Positions 33,529 through 40,818 of a stretch of DNA of 64,000 bases are shown piece by piece. The notes below the pieces were generated by a model. It saw only the letters and a program-made list of their open reading frames with translations. It had not been told where the DNA came from and did not search any database. Every line of letters begins with the position of its first letter. The first letter of the stretch is position 1. Origin of the DNA: Butyrivibrio fibrisolvens (GTDB lineage: Bacteria > Bacillota > Clostridia > Lachnospirales > Lachnospiraceae); assembly GCF_037113525.1 (NCBI RefSeq), contig NZ_CP146963.1:1736001-1800000 (forward strand). The letters are read 5' to 3'. Position numbers and translations under genes: made by a program.

Positions 33529-33637
33529 GCATATTTGATTCACTATGTCAACTGTTTTATATAAAAAATGAGTTAGACCCTAAATAAAGAATCTAACTCG
33601 TGATGTTAACTAAATGACATTGGGTCTGAACTGTAAC

Positions 33638-33645
33638 TCAAAATA
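33638..33645 (+). repeat. Target site duplication of the IS66 element, right copy
   Basis: TCAAAATA, identical to 29679-29686. Confidence 0.85.
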
Positions 33646-33678
33646 TCCAATAAATCAATTGGTGAAAGGAACATTTCA

Positions 33679-33825
33679 ATGAGCAATAATTATAATGAGT
33701 ATTGCATGAAATTTTCAAATGAAGAAATTGAAGAATATTTGATTAATAGTATTTTAGAAAAAGGGAAACAGATATATGAATATAGAATTAGTAAAAGAGA
33801 TGAACATGGCCATAAAAAGCAATGA
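33679..33825 (+). CDS. Small protein of 48 residues (toxin/immunity fragment?)
   Basis: ATG behind GAAAGGA at eight bases. It encodes MSNNYNEYCMKFSNEEIEEY and continues helical to DEHGHKKQ. The ankyrin gene starts inside its last third in another frame. Its position directly in front of an ankyrin immunity-like gene fits a small immunity protein or the tail of a disrupted toxin; the C-terminal HGH is compatible with either. Unrecognised family. Confidence 0.4.
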   Translation: MSNNYNEYCMKFSNEEIEEYLINSILEKGKQIYEYRISKRDEHGHKKQ

Positions 33826-34273
33826 TATAGAAAAAGTTAAGAGACTTATAGAATGCAATGAAGGAATGCTTAATACAATAACTCCTTTTGGTACATTTTT
33901 GCACTATGCATCGATGTTTGGTATGTATGATATTGTTAAACTACTAATAGAGTGTGGAGCGGATGTAAATATTAAAGGAGGCTCAGGAGATTGTGGAGCA
34001 ATAACACTAGCTGCATTCGAAGGATATAAAAATATAGTTGAGTTATTATATGATAATGGAGCAATTTTGGATACTAGTACATTTGCGAGAAATCCTTTAT
34101 TTGCAGCTATAGTAGACAACCATTTTGATATAGTTACGTATATTGTGGAAAAAGGAATCGACATTAAAGCTTCATATGCAATTGGAGATATAGAATCATG
34201 TGATGCATATGAATATGCCAGACAATATGGTCGTACAGAAATTGCAGCATATTTGAAAGAAAAATTGGAGTAA
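33776..34273 (+). CDS. Ankyrin repeat protein, likely immunity protein
   Basis: A 165-residue protein made of four ankyrin repeats: TPFGTFLHYASMFGMYDIVKL, LIECGADVNIKGGSGDCGAI, NPLFAAIVDNHFDIV and DAYEYARQYGRTEIAAYL. Short ankyrin proteins in toxin-fragment islands usually act as immunity proteins that bind a toxin domain. The context (Rhs and toxin-tail remnants downstream) supports this. Its ribosome site (GGGAAA) is weak, so coupling to the overlapping small gene is likely. Confidence 0.75.
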   Translation: MNIELVKEMNMAIKSNDIEKVKRLIECNEGMLNTITPFGTFLHYASMFGMYDIVKLLIECGADVNIKGGSGDCGAITLAAFEGYKNIVELLYDNGAILDTSTFARNPLFAAIVDNHFDIVTYIVEKGIDIKASYAIGDIESCDAYEYARQYGRTEIAAYLKEKLE

Positions 34274-34290
34274 TAAAGCTTTTGCGTAAA

Positions 34291-34389
34291 ATGAATAATA
34301 GTAAAAATATTAAAATTTTCCAGGATCATAGAAAATGGCTCCAAACACTTGGAAATGAAGGCCAAAAACTTGTTCTTGATAACGAATAA
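34291..34389 (+). pseudogene. 32-residue fragment
   Basis: Open frame MNNSKNIKIFQDHRKWLQTL followed by GNEGQKLVLDNE-stop. It has no clear ribosome site and looks like the end of a longer protein. It lies just after the ankyrin gene; a toxin or immunity remnant is likely. Confidence 0.3.
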
Positions 34390-34424
34390 TAATCTAGCAT
34401 TAATCGGGTTTTTTTTAATCATAT

Positions 34425-34553
34425 CTAGATTTGGATATCCTTGGACCGGATGGAAGACTTGTTGGTCATCCTAATCCTCATGAACATATTTTCAATAATG
34501 ATTTTGATAATCATTATTGGCATAGAGAGGATCCAAGCCCATTTTATAGATGA
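34425..34553 (+). pseudogene. C-terminal tail of a polymorphic toxin
   Basis: Without a start codon the frame reads DILGPDGRLVGHPNPHEHIF then NNDFDNHYWHREDPSPFYR-stop. The GPDGRxxxHPNPHEH pattern resembles the His-rich ends of Rhs/CDI-type nuclease toxin domains. A separate immunity-like gene begins 18 bases later, the usual toxin-immunity order. Only about 40 residues remain, so it is a displaced fragment. Confidence 0.55.
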
Positions 34554-34570
34554 TAGAGGAGATGATAAAT

Positions 34571-35013
34571 ATGGATTGCTATATTGATATTATTATATCT
34601 GAAGATGATTTAAATGGCTGCGGAATTTTAGAATCAACAATTACTTGGGGAGGAGAAAAAATAGGGAAAACTCCTCGAGAGTTTGTAAAAGGCAATATAA
34701 AATTTTGCTTGTTAGATACAAGCTTTTATACATGTGCTATTAAAAATAGAATTATTTTACATGTTTCATCAGGGTTACATGATATTGAAGTGAAGTCGAA
34801 TATATAAAGAAAGAATCTATTGACGAAAATAATATTTATCAATTGGTAGAAGAAATTACTAAGTTATCAGAGTTTATGATAGTTATTGGAAGTTATGATG
34901 AAAAAATACAAGATGTAGTTGAATATGATGAAGGGGACGATTTAAAAAGAATTTTTTATAAAGCATTAAATTGGGATAATCCTGTTGGAACAGTTATACG
35001 GCGAGTAAAATAA
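34571..35013 (+). pseudogene. Immunity-like gene with a frameshift
   Basis: Starts MDCYIDIIISEDDLNGCGIL behind GAGGAG and is open to GLHDIEVKSNI-stop at 34807. The protein clearly continues in another frame from about 34793 (EYIKKESIDENNIYQLVEEI... to VGTVIRRVK-stop at 35013). Joined, it would be about 147 residues. It follows the toxin tail as an immunity gene would. The family is not recognised. Confidence 0.55.
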
Positions 35014-35264
35014 GAATTACTATTTTGTATCTTGTTGTGAAGATGAGCTTGGAAGTACCATGTACCTCACGGGAACAGACGGAGCAGCATATAGCTCTTA
35101 CTCCTATGATCCTTTTGTAAACAGGATAGATCCAAAGACAGGAAAGCTGAAAAAAAGCATAACTCAAAGGCATGATTATACAGTAGATGGAAATATCATA
35201 CAGCCCTTTGCATTTACAGACTATATGGGAATTCAAGTTTGCAAAACCTAGACAGTCAGGGTAA
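35012..35264 (+). pseudogene. Rhs repeat protein fragment
   Basis: The frame reads KNYYFVSCCEDELGSTMYLT, then GTDGAAYSSYSYDPFVNRID and GNIIQPFAFTDYMG. This is the Rhs core pattern (HLGST..L, YSYDPFGN, PFAFTGY). It has no start, reads into a stop at 35251, and the neighbouring frame continues as EFKFAKPRQSG, the next Rhs element. It is a frameshifted scrap of an Rhs/polymorphic toxin gene. Confidence 0.7.
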
Positions 35265-35320
35265 TTGCCTGTAATTATACATGCTCAATTTAATGGTTGG
35301 CATTAGAAATGGAGACAATT

Positions 35321-35773
35321 ATGGAGAATAGAACAAATATAATACTTGAAGAATATATTCCATTAAAGATTATAATTAATAAAGATGATGAAGCGGTTGA
35401 TTATTTAACATTTTCAAAGAATAATATGTCATATATTGAGCTTACATTTGGAATTAATAGTCATTTTTTAAAAAGAGTTACGCTGTTGTCTAGCCATGAT
35501 TTTGAGTACTCTGATGAAAGGTTGTTGATTGATAAATATATAGAAACAAATATATGTATATTAAAAAATAAAATAAAATGTGATATTTTTAAAACTATAA
35601 TATATCAGAATGGAGCAAAAATTATTTTATCGTCAGAAAAGGCTTCGAGATATGTAAAGGTGGGAAATGTTTTTCTTGGTTTATCAAATAATAAAGCTAT
35701 TGTTAATATATGCGTTTGTGAAATGAGTCTAATGGAATTGAATCACTTAAAGAATGAATTAGAATTACAATAG
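35321..35773 (+). CDS. Putative immunity protein
   Basis: A 150-residue soluble protein with ATG behind GGAG at six bases. Highly AT-rich (many ATA, AAA, TTA codons). The N-terminal LEEYIPLKIIINKDDEAVDY and the middle alpha/beta pattern resemble immunity proteins of toxin islands only in size and context; no family is recognised. It appears intact. Confidence 0.5.
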   Translation: MENRTNIILEEYIPLKIIINKDDEAVDYLTFSKNNMSYIELTFGINSHFLKRVTLLSSHDFEYSDERLLIDKYIETNICILKNKIKCDIFKTIIYQNGAKIILSSEKASRYVKVGNVFLGLSNNKAIVNICVCEMSLMELNHLKNELELQ

Positions 35774-35775
35774 TA

Positions 35776-35940
35776 TTATTTTGTGATAAAAATGAAGCTG
35801 TTGATAGCTACTTTGAAGAAGGGGGTGGAATCTATGGTTGGGAAGAAGAGGAGGATATTGTGATTGATTATGCAATGTTTGTAAAGTGTGCAGAACTTGC
35901 GTATTCAATCTATAGTGAAAATTATGCCATAATAATTTGA
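35776..35940 (+). pseudogene. C-terminal fragment of a small acidic protein
   Basis: Without a start codon the frame reads DKNEAVDSYFEEGGGIYGWE then EEEDIVIDYAMFVKCAELAY and stops at 35940. Very acidic, like many immunity proteins. Probably another decayed immunity gene. Confidence 0.35.
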
Positions 35941-36010
35941 GTATATTATGTTATCTATCATTATATATTTGAATTGTAATAATCTATAATCCCTGATATT
36001 ATAATAGTAC

Positions 36011-36071
36011 TTAGGGCTGATCGAAAGATCCGGGTCCACATGATGACGGGCGGGGCGCTCGTCATTTTTTC
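36011..36071 (+). ncRNA. Second copy of the small structured RNA
   Basis: Reads GGGCTGATCGAAAGATCCGG, then GTCCACATGATG and a terminator ATGACG...CGTCAT followed by TTTTTT. Compared with the copy at 29549, the GAAA hairpin keeps pairing (GGTC/GACC versus GATC/GATC), and the following GGTCCA and GGGCGGGG words are kept. TTGTAA and TATTAT with a 17-base spacer (about 35976-36004) could be its promoter. No DUF3800 gene follows; a HicB-like gene starts 100 bases later. Confidence 0.55.
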
Positions 36072-36173
36072 TTTATTGATTATACAGCTAGTCCGATGGA
36101 CCACACCCGGGCAATGAGCTATACAGGTATCATGTAAAGATGATTATAGCGTTTTTAAAGTAGGTGAGATTGG

Positions 36174-36398
36174 ATGATAAGTTCGTTGATGGAATATAAT
36201 GGATATCACGCAAAGGTAGAATTTGATCAGGAAGATCAGATTTTTATTGGACTTGTTCTTGGAATAAATGATTCTTTAAATTTTCATGGAGAGTCAGTAA
36301 AAGAGCTTACTCAGTCTATGCACGACTGCATAGATAATTATTTTGATTACTGTAAAAAGATTGGAAAAGAACCTGAACGTGATTTTCATAAAGCATAG
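36174..36398 (+). CDS. HicB-like antitoxin domain protein, short
   Basis: A 74-residue protein: MEYNGYHAKVEFDQEDQIFI and LNFHGESVKELTQSMHDCID, then NYFDYCKKIGKEPERDFHK. This matches the N-terminal HicB fold that blocks the HicA mRNase. The usual C-terminal ribbon-helix-helix (about 35 more residues) is missing and no HicA is present on either side, so it is an orphan, truncated or solitary. Confidence 0.75.
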   Translation: MISSLMEYNGYHAKVEFDQEDQIFIGLVLGINDSLNFHGESVKELTQSMHDCIDNYFDYCKKIGKEPERDFHKA

Positions 36399-36797
36399 AT
36401 GTGATACGATGCGGACATGCTGGAAATAGATTGATTATCGCTAATACGATAATTGCTATTTGATTTATAGAAGTTGCAAACAAGTCTCCTTCATGCTAAC
36501 ATCTAAATGTTCTTAAAGTTCTGAAAATATCTGAGGCATATCTGCCAGACATTTCAGCATTTAAGATTAAAAATCTAGCATAAAAAATGCTAAAATTATT
36601 GACAACCGGCAGGATATACCCTAAAATAAATCATGTGATCAATGTGGCGGGAGATGAGTTATATCGCATTATCACTGGATTTTCATTAGTATTTTCATTA
36701 GTACATCCTAAATTTTTTCAAAATAATAAAATATCTGCCGGAGAGGAAGAATCTCTTTTTACAAGAGGTTATGCGCGTATGCGCAGGAAAGGAAAGT
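36399..36797. other. Noncoding region in front of recA
   Basis: About 400 bases without a convincing gene. The left part is featureless. AATCTAGCAT and related AT-rich words precede the recA promoter at 36599. An open frame from 36587 overlaps the promoter and runs into recA out of phase, so it is not counted. No clear LexA box of the GAAC-N4-GTTC type was found. Confidence 0.6.
36599..36627 (+). promoter_or_regulatory. recA promoter
   Basis: TTGACA and TAAAAT separated by exactly 17 bases, giving a leader of about 165 bases before the recA start. Confidence 0.75.
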
Positions 36798-37895
36798 ATG
36801 GAAAGAGAAGAAAAACAGAAAGCACTTGAAGCTGCCCTTGGACAGATTGAGAAACAGTACGGTAAAGGCGCAGTTATGAAACTGGGTGATCCCACTAATC
36901 AGATGAGCGTTGAGACTACACCTACAGGTTCACTCAGCCTTGATATCGCTCTTGGACTTGGTGGTATTCCTAAGGGACGTATTGTTGAGATATATGGACC
37001 TGAATCTTCAGGTAAGACAACAGTTACACTTCACATGATCGCAGAAGTTCAGAAGAGAGGCGGAATTGCAGGCTTCATCGATGCTGAGCACGCTCTTGAT
37101 CCTGTATATGCAAGGAATATTGGCGTAGATATCGATAACCTCTATATTTCTCAGCCAGACAGCGGTGAGCAGGCTCTTGAGATCACAGAGACAATGGTAC
37201 GTTCAGGCGCTATTGATATCGTAGTAGTTGACTCTGTTGCAGCGCTTGTTCCTAAGGCTGAAATTGATGGAGAGATGGGTGATTCACATGTAGGTCTTCA
37301 GGCAAGACTTATGTCACAGGCTCTTCGTAAGCTTACAGCGGTTATCAGCAAGTCTAACTGTACAGTAGTATTCATCAACCAGCTTCGTGAGAAGGTTGGT
37401 GTTATGTTTGGTAACCCTGAGACTACTACAGGTGGTAGAGCTCTTAAGTTCTATTCATCAGTTCGTCTTGATGTTCGTCGTACAGATTCCATCAAGGTTG
37501 GCGGCGAAGTAGTTGGTAACCATACAAAAGTTAAGATCGTTAAGAACAAGATCGCTCCGCCATTCAAGACAGCAGAGTTTGATATCATGTTCGGTAAGGG
37601 AATCTCACAGTCAGGTGATATCCTTGATCTTGCTGCTAACATCGATATTGTTAACAAGTCTGGTGCATGGTACCAGTACAACAGCGAGAAGATCGGTCAG
37701 GGTCGCGAGAATGCTAAGGCATATCTTGAAGAGCATCCTGAAGTTATGGCTGAGATCGAAGGAAGAGTTCGTGAGTTCTACAACCTTCCTTTAGATGAGT
37801 TCTCTAAGGCTCAGGCAGCTAAAGCTTCTGATGAAGCCGGCGAAGAGACAGCAGCTAAGAAGACAACTAGAAAGAAAGCTGCTTCTGAAGACTAA
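36798..37895 (+). CDS. recA: Recombinase RecA
   Basis: A 365-residue recombinase forming filaments on single-stranded DNA for strand exchange and SOS induction. The ATG at 36798 follows AGGAAAGG. Seen: Walker A GPESSGKT (about 68-75), Walker B VVVDSVAALVPKAEI, the L2/NQLREKVG region and the C-terminal basic/acidic tail KKTTRKKAASED. Very regular codons, as expected for a highly expressed gene. recX lies downstream. Confidence 0.97.
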   Translation: MEREEKQKALEAALGQIEKQYGKGAVMKLGDPTNQMSVETTPTGSLSLDIALGLGGIPKGRIVEIYGPESSGKTTVTLHMIAEVQKRGGIAGFIDAEHALDPVYARNIGVDIDNLYISQPDSGEQALEITETMVRSGAIDIVVVDSVAALVPKAEIDGEMGDSHVGLQARLMSQALRKLTAVISKSNCTVVFINQLREKVGVMFGNPETTTGGRALKFYSSVRLDVRRTDSIKVGGEVVGNHTKVKIVKNKIAPPFKTAEFDIMFGKGISQSGDILDLAANIDIVNKSGAWYQYNSEKIGQGRENAKAYLEEHPEVMAEIEGRVREFYNLPLDEFSKAQAAKASDEAGEETAAKKTTRKKAASED

Positions 37896-37983
37896 GGCGT
37901 GTTATTTTACTAAGACTAAAGAAAAATCACTTTTGTCTAATAAGCCTATTTACAGAATCTTTTGAACAAAAAGACAAAAATAT

Positions 37984-38019
37984 AAGTTGGAGGCATTTAA
38001 CCGTGCTTCCAACTTTTTT
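37984..38019 (+). terminator. Terminator between recA and recX
   Basis: AAGTTGGAgGC pairs with GC-TTCCAACTT, followed by six Ts. It would reduce recX expression relative to recA. Confidence 0.8.
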
Positions 38020-38065
38020 CAAATTAGCTGATCTTAGGAGATTTTCTGTATAGAAAGGTAAATTC

Positions 38066-38674
38066 ATGACTATCACATCCATTAAAGAATATGATCGCAA
38101 AAGATCTCAAATATACATAGACGGCGAGAAAGCATTCCTTTTATATAAAGGAGAAATTCGCAAGTATAAGCTCGAAGAAGGCGGAGAAATAGACCAGCTT
38201 ACCATTGACGTAATAATCAGGGAAGTCCTTTGTAAACGCGCCATACTTCGTGCAATGAACCTCTTGCAAAAACGTGACTATACAGAGTATAAGCTAAGAG
38301 AAAAGCTAAATGATGGCGGTTACCCTCAAAGCTGCATCGATGATGCCATAGATTACGTCAAGAGTTATAACTACCTTGATGACAGAAGATATGCAGAAGA
38401 TTACATAAGATACTACATGGAATCCAGAAGCAAAAAACGTATCATGCAGGACCTTGCTCAAAAAGGAATAGATAGAGACCTTATTACTGAAATCATAGAT
38501 GAATCCTATTCTTCTGATGACAGCAACGTAGAACTAGAACAGATCAAGCACCTACTAAATAAAAAACACTATTCTCCTGATCTGGAATATAAAGAAAAAC
38601 AAAAGATCATGGCCTTTTTATATAGAAAAGGCTATAGCACAGAACTTATATACAAAGCTATGGATATGGACTAA
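38066..38674 (+). CDS. recX: Regulatory protein RecX
   Basis: A 202-residue RecX, which limits RecA filament growth. Seen: LCKRAILRAMNLLQKRDYTEYKL, DAIDYVKSYNYLDDRRYAEDYI and RIMQDLAQKGIDRDLI, the three-helix repeats of RecX. Position after recA is classical. A GAAAGG ribosome site precedes the ATG. Confidence 0.92.
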   Translation: MTITSIKEYDRKRSQIYIDGEKAFLLYKGEIRKYKLEEGGEIDQLTIDVIIREVLCKRAILRAMNLLQKRDYTEYKLREKLNDGGYPQSCIDDAIDYVKSYNYLDDRRYAEDYIRYYMESRSKKRIMQDLAQKGIDRDLITEIIDESYSSDDSNVELEQIKHLLNKKHYSPDLEYKEKQKIMAFLYRKGYSTELIYKAMDMD

Positions 38675-38684
38675 TACATCCCAA

Positions 38685-38721
38685 AATAACTGCTCCCCGG
38701 TATGCCGTGGGAGCAGTTATT
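38685..38721 (+). terminator. Terminator-like hairpin after recX
   Basis: AATAACTGCTCCC and GGGAGCAGTTATT form a perfect 13-bp stem. No long T-run, only AT-rich sequence after it. Confidence 0.65.
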
Positions 38722-38743
38722 AAATTAAGATCAATACCTTGAA

Positions 38744-39019
38744 GATTCCTGAGGGTGGCAGTTAATAAATGATCCTGGTGTCTTTGAGAGTTTTTTTAAA
38801 TTCAAGAGCGTGATATCTGGAGTCTTATATTCCGTTTAGGGTCCGCATGTTTGAGCGTAGCGAGTTCCCGACATAGAAGTTCATCCATGAACTTCTAAAC
38901 ATGTCGTAACTACGTCCTGTAGTTTCGGACCCTGGAATATAAGACTCCAGATATCATGCCTTGAATTAAAAAACTCGAGAGACACCAGGATCATTTATTA
39001 ACTGCCACCCTCAGGAATC
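38744..39019 (-). repeat. Long hairpin element 3 (inverted orientation, with double-hairpin insert)
   Basis: A 276-base inverted repeat from GATTCCTGAGGGTGGCAGTT to AACTGCCACCCTCAGGAATC. Its reverse complement aligns base by base with element 2, including the apical insert (module with AGAAGTTCAT hairpin and ACTACGTCCTGTAGT) and the loop CATGTTTGAGCGTAGCGAGT. It lies between recX and the VTC gene. Confidence 0.88.
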
Positions 39020-39143
39020 CTCCGCTATGCCCAATTAATAATTATTGTTTTAGATTTTATTTATGTTGAATTTAGGTTGGGTGCGTAAAATGACATTCAT
39101 AGACAAGCAACGTGTGAAACGAAAGGCATGGAGGAAGACATAT

Positions 39144-39818
39144 ATGCAAGGAAGACACGAAATCAAACACTGTATAAGCCTGGCAGACTACTACGTTTTG
39201 CGACAAAGGTTACGGGCTGTATTAAAACAGGATAAGCATGTTGGCCCCACCGGTCAGTATATGATCCGTAGCCTTTACTTTGATTCCTACGATGACAGAG
39301 CTTTGAAAGAAAAGTTGGACGGCGTAAGGGACCGCGATAAATATCGTATCCGCTATTACAACTTAGATACTTCCGTTATTCATCTTGAGAAAAAGAGTAA
39401 GCGTGTAGATATAGGATTCAAGCAATCGGCATCTCTTACACCGCAGCAGTGTCAAAGGATAGTTGATAACGACTTTGAATGGATGAAAGATCATGAGCAT
39501 CCTCTGGTTCAGGAACTTTACCGAGGGATGAAATATGAAGGTATAAGACCTAAGACAATAGTTGATTATACAAGAGATCCATTTACTTACTCGGCAGGGA
39601 ATGTCCGGGTAACACTAGATCATCACATTAGGAGTGGACTACGGTGTACGGATTTCTTAAATCCTGATTGTGTAACGATCCCTGTGGCTCCGGATGTGAT
39701 AGTCCTTGAAGTTAAATGGGACAATTTCCTGCCTGACCTCGTAAGAGATATTGTTCAGGTTGAAGACACCAGAGCAACAGCGTTTTCAAAGTACGCAATA
39801 TGCAGGATATTCGAATGA
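39144..39818 (+). CDS. VTC-domain polyphosphate polymerase-like protein
   Basis: A 224-residue protein. The start at 39144 follows GGAGGAA; the frame is open 27 codons further up but without a site. Seen: GRHEIKHCIS, the RSLYFDSYDD, KYRIRYYN, HLEKKSKR and VLEVKWDNFLPD motifs lining the tunnel of VTC/polyphosphate polymerase and triphosphate-tunnel enzymes (basic and acidic residues alternating). Next to DUF4956 this forms a common Bacillota surface locus, often with a CotH kinase, which is missing here. Confidence 0.85.
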   Translation: MQGRHEIKHCISLADYYVLRQRLRAVLKQDKHVGPTGQYMIRSLYFDSYDDRALKEKLDGVRDRDKYRIRYYNLDTSVIHLEKKSKRVDIGFKQSASLTPQQCQRIVDNDFEWMKDHEHPLVQELYRGMKYEGIRPKTIVDYTRDPFTYSAGNVRVTLDHHIRSGLRCTDFLNPDCVTIPVAPDVIVLEVKWDNFLPDLVRDIVQVEDTRATAFSKYAICRIFE

Positions 39819-39953
39819 ATTAAAGCATTATGAAGTTCTGATTACGAAAATACATCAGGGTTCATTCTGAAATAAGTAATACAAAACATGAAGCAGATAC
39901 AATTTATATCTATATATACCAATAATAAGTAATTCAAAGAAGGAGTATTAAAA

Positions 39954-40622
39954 ATGAGTTTCAGTGATATCTTTAAATCAAGTTTCTTAGAGAATGTAGC
40001 ATCAGTAAGTATTTTGGACATGGTGATCGCCCTTGCCCTGGCATTTGGAATCGGCGTATTTATCTTTTTTGTCTATAAAAAGACTTTTCAGGGAGTTATG
40101 TATTCTCCAAGTTTTGGCGTAACACTTATAGCACTTACAATGATCTCGACCCTGGTAATACTGGCAGTAACATCCAACGTAGTTCTTTCACTTGGTATGG
40201 TCGGTGCGTTGTCCATTGTTCGTTTCAGGACTGCGATCAAAGATCCTCTTGATATAGCATTTTTGTTCTGGTCAATTGCAGTTGGTATCGTTCTTGCAGC
40301 AGGTATGATCCCGCTTGCAGTGTTCGGAAGTATTATCATCGGCCTTGTTCTTGTTCTTTTTGTTAACCGCAAGACATACGTTAAACCATATATAATTGTT
40401 GTATCACTTGAAGATGAATCTGCAGAAAAAGAAGTTATGGACTTCATCAAAGCTAATACAGACAGACTTATCCTTAAGGGCAAGACAGCTCGCAAAGGCA
40501 GTATCGAGCTTACATATGAAGTAAGACTTAATTCTGAAGACACAACATTTGTAACAACTCTTGGAAACAAGAAGTACGTTGATAGCGCAGTACTTGTAAG
40601 CTATAACGGTGAGTATCAGTAA
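39954..40622 (+). CDS. DUF4956 domain membrane protein
   Basis: A 222-residue protein with four or five membrane segments (about residues 20-140) and a soluble C-terminal domain. LGMVGALSIVRFRTAIKDPLDIAFLFWSIAVGI is the signature of DUF4956. Known neighbours are VTC-domain proteins, as here. AAGGAG precedes the ATG. Possibly couples polyphosphate synthesis to membrane transport; this is inference. Confidence 0.85.
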   Translation: MSFSDIFKSSFLENVASVSILDMVIALALAFGIGVFIFFVYKKTFQGVMYSPSFGVTLIALTMISTLVILAVTSNVVLSLGMVGALSIVRFRTAIKDPLDIAFLFWSIAVGIVLAAGMIPLAVFGSIIIGLVLVLFVNRKTYVKPYIIVVSLEDESAEKEVMDFIKANTDRLILKGKTARKGSIELTYEVRLNSEDTTFVTTLGNKKYVDSAVLVSYNGEYQ

Positions 40623-40712
40623 TAAGCTTTTGAAGAAAAAATAGCTACATATTCTTTTGACATTGAGACAGAAATCCTCACTTGCTGCGGATTTCGTAAT
40701 ATAAGAACTTAA

Positions 40713-40807
40713 AGGCTAATCTTACGACTAACTCCGCGAATTGGTGTCGCGAGCTCCACCAATATCGAATCATTAGTCACTCGTTTCACTCGCGGCATTA
40801 GATTAGG
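40713..40807. repeat. Nested hairpin between DUF4956 and DUF4353 genes
   Basis: Outer words GGCTAATCTT and TAGATTAGG frame an inner pair GACTAA/TTAGTC, which frames ATTGGTG/CCACCAAT. ACTCGTTTCACTCGCGG lies on the right side and resembles the AACTCGCTTCGCTCAAAC loop of the long hairpins. It sits directly upstream of the ribosome site of the next gene. Confidence 0.5.
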
Positions 40808-40818
40808 AGTACCCAAAT

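Larger units (their letters stand above)
31917..33621 (-). mobile_element. IS4-family insertion sequence inside the IS66 inverted repeat
   Basis: About 1705 bp. Ends: CAATGTCAGTAAGTTAA at the left, mirrored by TTAACTAAATGACATT at the right. GGGTCTGAAC occurs at 31907-31916 and 33622-33631, a 9-10 bp target duplication; one base is ambiguous. The target lies within the IS66 right inverted repeat, so this is the younger insertion. It carries one intact transposase. Confidence 0.88.
29687..33637 (-). mobile_element. IS66-family element, interrupted by an IS4-family element near one end
   Basis: The left terminal inverted repeat GTTACAGTTCAGACCCTA (29687 on) is matched by the reverse complement at the right end, which is split: TCAAG-TAGGGTCTGAAC ends at 31916 and GGTCTGAACTGTAAC resumes at 33622-33637 after the IS4 insertion. 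Without that insertion the element is about 2.2 kb. It carries tnpC and one accessory reading frame; no recognisable tnpB. An 8-bp target duplication flanks the whole. Confidence 0.88.

Noticed and set aside
33571..33599. Outer end of a third insertion sequence
   Set aside because: GAGTTAGACCCTA resembles the GTTCAGACCCTA repeat by chance; the true ends and duplications of both elements are accounted for elsewhere.
36587..36829. Small gene before recA
   Set aside because: It overlaps the recA promoter and start in another frame and has no ribosome site.
38744..39019. Integron attC site or group II intron
   Set aside because: No RYYYAAC/GTTRRRY core, no integrase and no domain V motif; the nearly continuous pairing does not fit either.
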